A stretch of DNA of 64,000 nucleotides from Oryzias latipes. Taxonomy: Eukaryota; Chordata; Actinopteri; Beloniformes; Adrianichthyidae. The notes beneath the pieces were generated by a model. It had not been told where the DNA came from. It was given only the letters and a program-made list of their open reading frames with translations, and searched no databases. A program made the position numbers and the translations under genes. This document shows, one piece after another, positions 53,371-64,000 of the stretch; positions within the stretch are counted from its first letter, which is position 1, and every line of letters begins with the position of its first letter. Where the stretch lies: contig NC_019862.2 of the NCBI RefSeq assembly GCF_002234675.1, positions 29,215,889 to 29,279,888 of the forward strand, read 5' to 3'.

Positions 53371-53655
53371 GGGCTGCCCGGTGGTTAGCCTCACAGTTAT
53401 AGGCGGGTGGTTCAAATCCCTGCGCGGTCATTTCTGTGTAGATTTGGATGTTCTCCATGTACATGTGTGGGTTTTCTCCGGTTTCCTCTTGGGTCAATTG
53501 ATGCCTTTAAATTGTCTCTAAGGTGTGTGCGACCCTGAAAACGGACTGAAGACCTGTTCAGGGTGTGCCCCCCTCCTCCCCTTTGCCCAAAGGTAGCTGG
53601 GATAGGCTCCAGCAACTCACTGACTCTATAAGGGATCCCGAAGATAGATGGATGG
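53371..53655 (+). repeat. tRNA-headed SINE
   Basis: Same family as 45,769: GGGCTGCCCGGTGGTTAGCC, B box GGTTCAAATCCC, TGGATGTTCTCC, AGCTGGGATAGGCTCCAGC and end GATAGATGGATGGAATG. Internally degraded, so older. Confidence 0.8.
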
Positions 53656-56600
53656 AATGAGCCTGTTTCTTCTTTTTTATGACAAACTGAAGCTTTTTCA
53701 GACAAAGTCCGACACTGAATGTCTTTTTGTCAGCAGACGTTGCTTTTCTAACCCTTCATTTACATTCTTTTGACTTCCCTAACTCGTCTGCTGTTTACGC
53801 CAGGGGTGTCCAAACTTTTTGCAAAAAGGGCCAAATTTGGTGAGGTGGAAAATGTGTGAGGGCCAACCAATTGGCCTGAACTAAATAACTTAATAATTAA
53901 CATTTTATTGCAATTCATCTTCATATGCTTTTATGAAAATCACTACCAATTTGTTAATTTTCTGCACCGTTCATTCCCTGTTAGAAATCCTGCACACAGT
54001 TTTAAGAAAGGGCTTGATTTTATGAAAAGAGCCTGCAGGCACTATAATAAAGGAAGACTTTACTATAGTGAAATAAATCAGCTGATTCTTTCTCAGAGAC
54101 AGACGGTTAACATGATTGCATAAATGGTCAAAGAGCAACAATGCGTCAAAGCGCGTGTAATATTTAGGAGTCACCGGCGACGGCTACGGTGTTAAAGGGT
54201 TAAACAGCCAAACAGGTTGGCAGTGATGCAGATCCTCCATGATCCATGAAGCAGTGACTCCATGCTGTGGAGCCTTGACTTTTGGGGTTGTTCTTGTTAT
54301 TGGTTGAACAAACTTCATTTTACGGACGTCAGAAAAACCTTTGAGATTAGCTGATGAGTCCCAGCGGGTTTGTTGTTGATTTCAGAAACTATTCAGATTT
54401 GTTTCAATCATCAAATAGCTAGCGGTTGTCCTCAGGTTCTGAGGAACTCACCATACCTGCCGTAAACCAATGAAAACGTGACCAATGAAAAGCGACGGTC
54501 ACCTTTCAGGATGTGAGTCACCATTGCAAACAACTTCATCTTGGGCGTTTCCTCTTCCGGCGTGCTTCCCGACTGGGATTGACTCGTATTGAATGCTTAT
54601 GGCAAACCTTTTTGGAGTTACATTGGCAGACACACAGAAACAGGGAGATGGCGGCGGCTTCAGGACAGGCAATCAGTTTTCTTTTTGTGAGCGCTGAAGC
54701 GGGGTTTGTGTCACCGGCAGACCAAACCCCATTTCCTCTGATTAAGTCCCCTGAAATATTCCATCTGTCAGTGTCACCCCCCCGCCCTTGTTCTTGCGGC
54801 GGGTAGCCAGCCGTGTCTGTTGATTGTGTCATTCTCCAATTTACATCAGACGCTGCCAACATCATCACGTCCCTAATGTCCCTGTGGCTCTCTCATGCTC
54901 AACGCTGCGCTCAGATTCACGGTGTCTCCGCTCGGTAGTACCTGCCGGTGTTCCAACGACCTGTCCTACCCGTGGTTTTTTTTCCTACCCACCCTTACTG
55001 CTCATGCGCAGAGCAAAATTGTGTAATTTTTTTTAGTTCTGGTGGATCGCCCATACCCCTGTGGGACCCCTGTGTCTTGTGATCTTGTGGTCAGCGCCAC
55101 CCCTTCAGTCATCTCTTCAGATACCCCTCTTCAATCTGAGGCTGTCCTACCCCAGAGAGGCTGCGCTGCCTCCCTGGAATGTGTCCTACTGCCCTGCTGA
55201 ATGTTTCCTACCCTGCTGTGTTTACGAGCTAACACTGTAAACTGCTCATTCGTTCATATACAGTAGGTAGGATTATCTGATAAGGTTCGATAGCTATATC
55301 TATCATTTTGTGCTGTGGGTAGGAAGACGGACTTATTGTTAGAACACCGGCATCCTCAGCATCGCTGTCAGGCAACAACAGTCAGACGCTGCTGCTTCTT
55401 TGATTCTCCTGTAGAAGGAAAATGAATAATCAGCAATAGGGGGGTATCAATTGGTTTGAACAATTTGATTCCTATCATAATTTGTGGTGATGATCCGATT
55501 CAATCAGTAAAATGGATCCAGGAGATCTTTAGACCAAACTTCAACCAGTGAGACTCAGAGATAAATACCTGCTATTAAACAGTGAAGTTTTCCAGATTCT
55601 TGGATTTCTTCCAGATCATCAAGTGGAAATGAAATCTGTGTCCAAACAAACAAGTAAACTAGAATGAATGTCAAATCCATTCACATGTTAGTTTCCTAAA
55701 GTTCACCACTGTTGTTTTTCCACCAAAGAATCCAAAGAAAACCTTCTTTGAACATTCTAGACACTAAATGGTCGCATGACTTTGCTAAATTCAAAGTTTT
55801 TCCACACGTTGGACTGGAATGATGGACTTAATCCATTTTTGCTGCGTCACATGTGTGTCGTCCACTGTGATTGGTTGTTTTTTCCTTATAGTAAATAAAC
55901 CTACCATGTCTCAAACCAAAATAGTATTTTCCGAGATCGATATAACTGATTTATCCAATTAACAACAGATTAATCTGGTTGTCGATTGATCGTTACACCT
56001 CTAATCAACAATGAAGCCATTTCACCAAAAGGTAAAAGCTTTTTCATACTTCAGGGTTTTTGTTATTTTTGTTGTTGTTGTTTTTTGTTTTTTGAATCTG
56101 TCTGGAGTGTCAGCATCACTCAGCCCACAAACTCTCATGCGTGTGATCTAACCCCATTAGCACCCAATGTCTTTCCGGGAGCAGAGCCGGCATGGTTCAG
56201 AGAGGATGGAAATTTCAATCTTCCCTCTATCATTTTCCCTATCATTACTCCATCCGCAGCCATTTCTCTCCATCCTGAGTCCCGAGAGGAAGCGGAGCGA
56301 CGGAAAAGGAGGGCATCGCGCACTCTTTGCCCAACTTTAATATGAGTCGAGCAAAAGAGAGAGGGGGTGTTTATACATTATTAGGGGTCTATTATAAGGC
56401 AGCTATCACATTCTTCCTCTTCCCTCGCTCTTCCCTTCAGTCCCTCACTCTCCTGACAGGTAGCAGGCGGGTTGCCGTGATGACTAGACTCAATCACCTG
56501 TGACAGTTTTGATTTGATGTCACTCTTTGGGTCGCTCTATTTGTTTGAGCAGTTAAGAGGTAATTGTGTGACATTGTTGGTGGAAGACGTGCTTTGACGG

Positions 56601-57121
56601 CGAGCTCGCTGAACCGAGAGGACGAGTCGAGGGAGTGTGGCAATAATAAATGAGGGCTATTTTCCTCAGCATTCCCAGAGTCTCCGCGTCAGTGTGTTAT
56701 TGCAGGAGTGTGTGTAGGTAGCTGATGGGGGGGAAAACAGAGGGTGATGAGCCCCTCTGCCCTGGGGGAATTCAAGTGTGAGATGCACACAGAGGTCTAC
56801 ACCCACATCACTTTCACCGGAGATGCTCCTTTTCCCTTCCAAGAGGAGTTTCGACGTGACTCTGAAACTTCTAAACTCAAAAAATGACAAAAGCTGCGAT
56901 GCTGCAAAGTTGACTCTTGACACCTGCTGAGCAGATCTCGCGGAGAACCTTCAAAATAAAAGCAGACGTCTATGGAGCCTGACACGGGTAAAGAAAATGA
57001 AACAAAACAGTTCCCACAAATTAGGATTTCGAAAAGTACACAGAAAAGTAATACAATCCCAAGAAATAGTCATTTGATTTCAAGGAAGAATTAAATCGTT
57101 ACCTCAAAATATTTTTTCGTG
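53656..57121. other. Intergenic DNA with hAT fragment and candidate conserved elements
   Basis: 53,803-53,890 is a lone hAT-type end (CAGGGGTGTCCAAACTT...) related to the element at 10,398; no partner end was found. Complex unique stretches at 54,510-54,900 and 56,100-56,690 look like conserved non-coding DNA. No exon recognised. Confidence 0.35.
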
Positions 57122-57514
57122 TAACCCTTGTGCTATCCTAGGCACTTTAACATTGGGAGTTGGGTCATTTAGACCCACTAGACCAGGGGTGGGCAATTCC
57201 AGGCCTCGAGGGCCGGTGTGTCTGCATGATTTCCAGATAGTCTTGCCCTACTCATGGCTGATTACCTGCTTCAGGTGTGTCCAGCCAATTAGAACATGCC
57301 AGAGCAGGGTATGCTGGAAAACATGCAGGAATGCGGCCCTCAGTGCCCACGTCTGCACTAGACAGTGCTCTGAACCTTTTTTCTTCAATGATTTGTGATC
57401 TTCACTGGTGTCCATGGATTACATGAAATCTTTCCACCTTTATCCACCTTTGTCATGGTAGAGAAGAACACGTCAAAGAAAGGGGGGGGGGGTCATAGGA
57501 TAGCACAAGGGTTA
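57122..57514 (-). mobile_element. Palindrome-ended MITE, copy 3, interrupted
   Basis: Ends TAACCCTTGTGCTATCCTA and TAGGATAGCACAAGGGTTA form a perfect 19-bp inverted repeat. It is opposite in orientation to the copies at 12.1 and 12.7 kb. It is split at CACTAGAC by a 172-bp hAT element. Confidence 0.88.
57184..57355 (+). mobile_element. 172-bp hAT-type MITE nested in another MITE
   Basis: Ends CAGGGGTGGGCAA and (reverse) CAGACGTGGGCAC. An exact 8-bp duplication cactagac lies at 57,176-57,183 and 57,356-57,363. Uninterrupted copies of the host MITE at 12 kb contain this octamer once (as gtctagtg on the other strand), which proves the insertion. Confidence 0.93.
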
Positions 57515-58460
57515 AACAAAGAAGTATTTAAAATGCAGAAAATCCTAAAAGTGAACTTTTTTTTCGCAAGTAGTTTCTGGTTAGCCCCAATTTTGTGGAA
57601 ACTGAAGCACATATTCTCTTCTACCTTGTTAGATTTGTCAAGTTTCACTTCTCAAAATCTGCAGACAACTGTTTTCCATAGATGCAGTGGAGAAATAGAT
57701 TTTATTAATATTATTGCTTTAAACCAGTCATCTTATTTACATAACAGGAAGCATTTTAGTTTATTTCCGGTTGAAAATACTGGGTGTGTGAAAGGTCACA
57801 ATTGTCTCATTTCCACTGAGTGGTCCAGTATTTGAGCGTTTCCATTATAAAAGGACTCATTAAAGCCTACCTTGTACGTACAGGAACACACCTATATTGT
57901 TTGATAAGATCTCCTGCCCACAGTTTTGTATTTGAATGATATAAGGCCATGGGAACAATTTAGTTAGGATTTTTAAGTAATAATCCTAATAATTTAGTTA
58001 ATAACTAGATTGTTATTGTTAGGCTCTTTTTTGGGAACCTTTCATTTTTTTTTACCCATGTCAGGTCATGGGCTCAGCAGACATCACTTAAACACTTGAA
58101 AATATGTTTTATTGCATTTCTTTTTGTGAAAGTTCTGTCGAAATCTTCTCAGGTCTAGTTCAGAGATGCTCACAGGTGTTGTCTTTGCAAGTCCAAGTCA
58201 AATTTCACAAGTCCAGGTCAAGTCCAAAACCTTTAACTACAAGTTAAAGACTCCAGTTCTTCAAATTACATTTAAATTCCTGTTTTGTTCTCACAAATGT
58301 CATTATGTCACTTTAAAATTCAACACTGTAGAGCTGTCTGATTGCGTTTCTGCATCCCCAACAATGAAACAACAGCTAAAAAATTACGTATTTACATCTG
58401 AAAATTATGCATTTGAGGTAAATAACACAAATAAACTAATAAACATGGTTGACATGTAAA
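57515..58460. other. AT-rich spacer
   Basis: AT-rich; no gene or recognised repeat. Confidence 0.4.
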
Positions 58461-58464
58461 GTAG

Positions 58465-58735
58465 GAATGAAAGGAAAAGTGTGGAAGACTGTGGTGAGAG
58501 CAGCCATGTTGTTGGTTCAGAGACAGGAGGCAGAGGTGAAGAAGCTGAGGTTCTCTTTGAACCAGGATGGATCAGGAATGAATCCATCAGAGGAACAGAT
58601 CATGGTGGATGTTCTGGAGATCAATGCAGGGAAGCAGATGGAGACGGTTTGAGGGGAGGAGCAGGGATGGTGTTGGGAAAAGGAGGCTGAGGTTGGAGAT
58701 ACCAGACGAGGAAGACCAAAGAGGAGGTTCGATAG
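58465..58735 (+). pseudogene. RTE-like LINE reverse transcriptase C-terminal remnant
   Basis: The frame starting near 58,467 reads KVWKTVVRAAMLLVQRQEAEVKKLRFSL, resembling the conserved tail K-V-Y-K-T-V-V-R-P-A-M...RQEAE...LRFSLG of RTE-type reverse transcriptases. Frame shifts follow; the GRPRR-like end (AGGAAGACCAAAGAGGAGG) is at about 58,709. Degenerate and 5'-truncated. Confidence 0.65.
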
Positions 58736-61420
58736 AGTTTGATTATTTGCTGTTTTGCCCCCCTAAAGCAATTATGTTACGCCCCCTTGTGTGTCTAGGG
58801 GCGACGAGGGGGCATAACAGATGCCACCAAGATAAATAAAAGAGTTGAGTCCTAAATGTTCCAAAAGTTGAGCTTGGAGTTTTCCATTTGAGAGACTTGA
58901 TGTGATTCAAGTGTCAGTCCATCTTGGATTTAGTTTTGTCACACTTGTTTTGGTTTGCTAATATCCATTTCTTTTTATGAATCCCTTAAAAACAGGTTTA
59001 TGTTGTAAATGTCACATGATATTGTGTTGACAATGTAACATCAGATGAAGCTTTTTAAGCTGTGTGGGGGGGGTCTGAGATCAGATCTGTCTTCACAGAG
59101 TTGAATAACTTGTGATGTCACATCAAAAAAAGACAGAAACACTGCAGTTTAGTGAGTTTAAAATAGTTATCTCACACTTTTTCCACAAACTATTATTACA
59201 AACTATTATTTTTTTCAAATACAGGCAGCTGATAAACATGGTCAACAAAACATAAGAAATCAGTCGAGGCCATTTTAAAAGCGACTCTTCAAATATCTTC
59301 TCCTTAATTAGCGTATGTGTTTATTGTTAAAAAATCCAAGCGTTTGTGTTTTTTTAACTTCATAAAATCCAATTTTAATAAGAATTGTAATGATTGTTAT
59401 TTCTAAACATATTAATTGTTCTGAATTCTGTTTATTTGTTGCTTCAGGTCTTTTTTGCCAAAACGGCTGGAAGTCGAGACATTCAATTGTTTTGTTCTTC
59501 TGCTATAAATCTCCTATATTTTACATTTTATTTTGGTTATTTTAAAGCCCCAACTTCTGACATTTCCACATTTTGATGAAGACACTGGACACATTTGCTG
59601 TGTGTAAAAAGTACGGACCAAAAACCCCGAGACAGAAGTGATAAAATCTCATGTTTTGTGTGTTTATTTGTAGACGTGAAGCCTGCATAATACATCACAT
59701 AAGATTTAGTTTTAAGCAGAATAGACTTTTTTTTCCTTGGTAAGTTAAAAAACTTTATTCTTTAAACTGGATTTTGTTTACAAGAAACAGGGTTTTCAGA
59801 TTTTCCCCGAACATTTTTAAATCTTCGTTGCATCTAAAAAGGACTTATGAATGTTTCAAATAAAGAAAAAATGTAAGGAGCTGAAGATGTATGGATTCTG
59901 TTTTTTGTTCTGCAGAACATCCATCTTCATTACAACCAAACAGATGCTGTGAGTTTGCATCGTTAAAAAAAAAAACCCAGAAACACGAATGATGAAGAGT
60001 GACGATGACTCCTCGGCCTGTGAACTCTCTGCTTTTAACAGACGGGCGTAGAGCGCTAACTCACTAACTCCCCTTTCTTCCAGAAGCCCCGTTTAACCAC
60101 ATTTATAATCGTTTTTCGCATCAGGAGGGGACATTTTTGTCATAATCCATCCAGCCTTTTGCAGGGACGTGCTTTGCATGTAAGATGAAAAAAAAAAAAA
60201 AGAAACAAATTTTTTGTGTTCAGAGTTTTCTGTCACCTTCAGGTCCCCGTGGACAGACAGACAGACAGGCGGCAGATAGAAACATGCCCCTTCGCCACAT
60301 TTGCAAAAATAACTTGGAACAAGAACATCATTACATAAAAGTTCTTCTGCATTCACCGGGAATCAGCTGTCTCTGAATGTCAGAGATAATCTGGAATCCT
60401 CCTTTTCTTATGTAGAAGACACAGACAGAAGTTGTGGCTGAAGATTGCTAATCTGCGAGCCCAGGATTTACCCCCACTCCCTCCTGCTTTCTGGGTCCGT
60501 TCCCTCTAAAACAGTGGGGAGGAATTCTGCCGAGACGAGGAGGCTGGATCTCTCCAACATTTAGAAAAATTGAACTTGGTTAAGTTTCCTCCCCTGACCG
60601 CTGTGCAGCTCTGGGATTGTCTCTAGCTCTGGAGGTGCCAGCAAAAAGGCTTTCTTCTGCATGTTGAGCTCATCCATTTGTTTGTTATCTGGATCCAGGA
60701 TTTGGAGAGATACAAAGCTGATTAAACAACAAAAGCATAGGGGAAGATAAAGAACACTTAGGTAATGGGTTTAGCCCGGCTGTTTAGCACGCCAGATTCA
60801 TCCCGTTTTCTCTGGGCTCAAAAAAGCACTCGTTATTCTTTCCTCCATCTTGATCCAGAGAAGAAAAGAAAACGGAAGGAGGAGTAGAAGGGGGAGGGGG
60901 GGGGGGGGTCCTTTTAGTCACAATCCAACCGGAAAGTGGGAATCCAGCAGCAGAGAAATGCAGCAGGAAGATCTCCAGCCTCGCTGCTCTGCTGCTCGGC
61001 CTCAGGAATCCTCTTCCTGAAGTGATTTCCTATAAAAAACGGTGCCTGGTGCTTCAACATGCACATGGAGTTTCAAAATATAACCTAACTTTTACAAGCA
61101 AACAAGTCTTTGAAGGGATTTTTTACTGGAAAATAACATGACAAAATCAATGAAATCCAACTTTATTGACAAAGCACTTAATGTAAAAATATTTGGAAGA
61201 TCACAACAACAACAAAAGGCAGACAAACTAAAAACAACACTACATTATAAAAAACAAAGAAAAATTCCAATTACCAAAATTATTTAAAAACAATGTTTTT
61301 TTTAATTTATTTCCAGATATCAAAATGAAATGTAACTGAAAAAACAGGAAATGGCAGATATTATGGGACATAGCTTAGTGGATGTTTGAACTTTGAAGAA
61401 AGCAGAAGGATGTTTTACCT
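58736..61420. other. Intergenic DNA
   Basis: An imperfect palindrome, TTACGCCCCCTTGTG...GAGGGGGCATAA, lies at 58,778-58,818, followed by AATAAA; it could be a small repeat. A unique complex stretch spans 60,370-61,030. Poly-G at about 60,894-60,909. 61,140-61,300 carries a retroposon-like tail (CCAACTTTATTGACAAAGCAC). No gene recognised. Confidence 0.35.
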
Positions 61421-62807
61421 GGGGGGTATTCCAGGAAGCAGGCTATGCAAGTGACCAAGGTAAGTTTGAGGCTAAGGAAGCGGATAACCTCAGCTTACGC
61501 TTCCAAAAATGGAAGTATGTTTCCGGGTTTGTCAAGTTGCCATGGCAACTGGTACTCTGAACATAACCTGATCTGGAGCAGGTTATGTTGAAGGTTAGTT
61601 TGTTTACAGAGAGGTGAAGCAGCATGGCGTGTCCATTTGAAGATGATTTAGTGGATGAAGAAGCTCAGATAATACTTTTTCCACCGTGAGATGGTGATAA
61701 GACCACATATGGATGTTGGAAAGATAAACTTTTTTCCATTGATCTAACTTAATTATTTACTACAGTTAAGATTAGTTCAGTCATCTTAAAAATAACACAT
61801 AGTTATCAGACATTTATTTTACTTTCATTCAAATTAATTCAATTAAGTAGGTGTAACTTTGGCGCTGCTGCACAAGGGATTGTGGGATACCATTCCCTTT
61901 GCCTGTCTGGACGGATTTGGGTTTAAGTGTGGCTTTTTGACCAAATGTGTTTAATTGTTTAGCTGTTTTACTTTGTTTTGTCTAGTTATTTTACCTTGTT
62001 TGATTCTTTCTGCACCGTGAGTGAGAGGGAGGAAGAGGATGATGAGTTTATTTAGCACCACTAGTGCTAAGTCATATTACATGAACTGAAGTCAAAGTGA
62101 GAGTCATGATGACAACACATGTTACATATAATGTAAATCCACACTGTATCATTAAGGTTTATATTGCAAATCCTCACTATATCATTCATTTTAATGTTAT
62201 AAAAATGAGAATATCTGTGGGCTCAAACTTAGACACATGAATCTGAATTGGGGTGATATGACGTCTACTTAGATAAATATGTAAATTTGAGTTTTACAAA
62301 CATTTATTGAGTTGGATAGACATAAGAAATTAGGTTAAATAAATATAACTCAATTGCTTGTTACCACTTGAAGTAAATCATTTAAGTTGGATAAGTTATA
62401 TATGCATCACAATTAAAATGGAAACTTGTGCGTTTTACTTTATTTTTCTCCAAGCAGAAACTCTTTCTTTTGCTGATGATGCAGCTGTGTTACTTTTTTG
62501 ATGGTCTTATAATCTTCATATGCCATCATTAAAATCTCCGGCTCCGTCTCACTAAAGTATGGCGCTCTCTTTTGTTCTCCGCGCGTTTCCATGGTGACTC
62601 TGGAAATGGGCGATCTATTGAGAATGTCTTTATGTAATTGCCGTGCACGTGCATTAACCCAGGGTAACCATGTCGAGCGTAATTACTCCAACTCATATCG
62701 GGTCTTTTGGAACCGACATACCCAGAGTAAGCAAGTTCAGCCGGATTTCAGCCAGAGTTCAGGCTTAAAGTCAGGGTAGTTTAAACATGCTTCCTGGAAT
62801 ACCCCCC
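61421..62807 (+). mobile_element. PIF/Harbinger-type transposon relic
   Basis: A perfect 20-bp inverted repeat starting GGGGGGTATTCCAGG bounds about 1.39 kb. From ATG at 61,624 a frame reads MACPFEDDLVDEEAQI, resembling the start of fish HARBI1-like transposases (MACPF...DEGAQI), but it stops after 21 codons. The rest of the transposase is missing. The interior (61,740-62,500) is AT-rich and unrelated-looking, so the element is internally replaced or decayed. Confidence 0.7.
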
Positions 62808-64000
62808 TGCTCTGTACCAAACGTTTGCAGTGGGCGTGGCCAGAGGTTTGAAGAAATGTTTTCTGTTGGAAGATATCGTCATGCAGAACAACTTCCGTTT
62901 GAAAAGTTTAAATAAACGTCATCACCAATCGGAGATATCCCATAATGCTTACCTTTTCTGGTCATGAAGTCCTGCAGTACAAGTTGAAAATGAATTTCAC
63001 TCAGAGTGAAACCCCCCCCAAAAATGATGACATTACAAAGGGAAAAACAACTACTAAAATCCACTAACGAAATCAAAACGCATGAGTCGAGGATATTCAA
63101 AGAAAGTTTTGAAATTATGGGATGGCCACAGGACCTACAGTTTGGCCGTTTTGTGGCAAAGTGTGTAATTTGGCGATTTTCACATTTTCTCACAAGAAAA
63201 CCTTTGTTGGAGCGGTCTTCACAGAATTTCCTGCACACACTGTCGGGTTAGGTCAGCAGCCACAGTTGAACTTTCATTGACCTTTGACCTCACCATGTTT
63301 AATAAAAAATAAAATTAGTACCATTAATTTAAAGTCCTCCTAAGGATTTTGATCTATCATCTCCCTACTCCTCGAGCATCATCAGGACGCCGCCTGGGAA
63401 AGAAATGTTGGTTGTAAAGTATATCGATTTTGAACAGCATAAATGTGGCGTTTATACCAGAATATTGTAGAAATGTAAAAAACAAATCCCTGGCTGAAGC
63501 TGAACTAAACGATACAACATACGATATGAACATTTTAGGAATGTGGGCGTGGTTAACAAAAACCATCTGTTGCCAAGGAAATCCAAACATTTGCTTTTGT
63601 TGAATTTTCTAAAAATGACCTAGACCCGTTCGTCACACCCAGGGAACCTAATAATTAAGTGGTTGCTATGGAAATAGAAAAACAGGAAAGCTGCCATTTT
63701 GAAAAAAGGTTCTTTTTCATGAGTTTGACCAGGCTGGCCGAGGCAGAGACGAAGAGTGAGGGGCCCAAAGCAGCAGACCCTTCACCAGAGAGGGTGGGTA
63801 AAAAGGGGTAGTGGGGGGGCTGTAAGGTTCTTTGTTTAATTTTTTAACATTTAATTTCCTACTTTTGTTTTCCGAAAAGTTTCTTTTTTGTTTGCTTTTC
63901 CTTCGTTTTGGTTTCTGGAATTTTGTTTTGATTTTTTTTAATTTTCTATTTCCGTTGCTATTTTTACTATTTGTTTCGCTTTTCTCTCTGTCGTTGTGAT
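62808..64000. other. Intergenic DNA to window end
   Basis: No gene recognised. The final 180 bases are T-rich (TTTTGTTT-type runs). Confidence 0.4.

Noticed and set aside
58449..58690. Two overlapping 67-69 residue frames as a small gene
   Set aside because: They are frame-shifted pieces of an RTE-like reverse transcriptase tail.

Overview
This window is nuclear DNA from a ray-finned fish, most likely a spiny-rayed teleost. Genes are split into many short exons with GT-AG introns. Microsatellites are abundant (one (AT)n tract of 166 bp), and small DNA transposons and tRNA-headed SINEs are interspersed throughout. The vertebrate genes recognised resemble human genes of chromosome 1p. Nothing suggests bacterial, phage or CRISPR content.

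Layout. 1.1-11.6 kb (+): a 16-exon zfyve9 (SARA) gene whose model gives 905 residues; its introns carry two hAT-type miniature transposons with exact 8-bp target duplications and a third with an imperfect one. 11.6-14.2 kb: the convergent gap to the next gene, holding two palindromic MITEs. 14.2-16.6 kb (-): elovl1, seven coding exons, 350 residues, with an unusual Asn-Gly-rich tail. 16.6-31.2 kb: elovl1 upstream sequence, ending in a GC-rich probable promoter at about 24.2-24.5 kb that is preceded by a duplicated cluster of TCF/LEF-like sites; then old transposons. 31.3-34.9 kb (+): mob3c, three coding exons, 216 residues. 35.5-40.7 kb (+): mknk1, thirteen coding exons, 457 residues. 42.2-43.7 kb (+): a two-exon gene for a 185-residue two-pass membrane protein, probably tmem275. 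43.7-64.0 kb: no convincing host gene, but retroelement and transposon remnants (RTE-like and another LINE, SINEs, a Harbinger relic, a hAT nested in a MITE) between long unique stretches that look like conserved regulatory DNA.

The genes are not a pathway. SARA is an endosomal FYVE adaptor of TGF-beta signalling, ELOVL1 extends very long chain acyl-CoAs in the ER, MOB3C is a kinase-binding adaptor and MNK1 phosphorylates eIF4E. The order mob3c-mknk1-tmem275 matches my memory of human 1p33, so the gene-poor right third may be a regulatory landscape of a neighbouring developmental gene such as dmbx1; that is inference.

The strongest oddities are: a SARA gene with no room for the Smad-binding domain that normally follows the FYVE finger; the elovl1 Asn-Gly tail that still ends in a KxKxx-type ER signal; the duplicated TCF/LEF module; an exactly datable hAT-in-MITE nesting; and a TTAA-ended repeat family with five copies. 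I found no evidence for a wholly new biological system.
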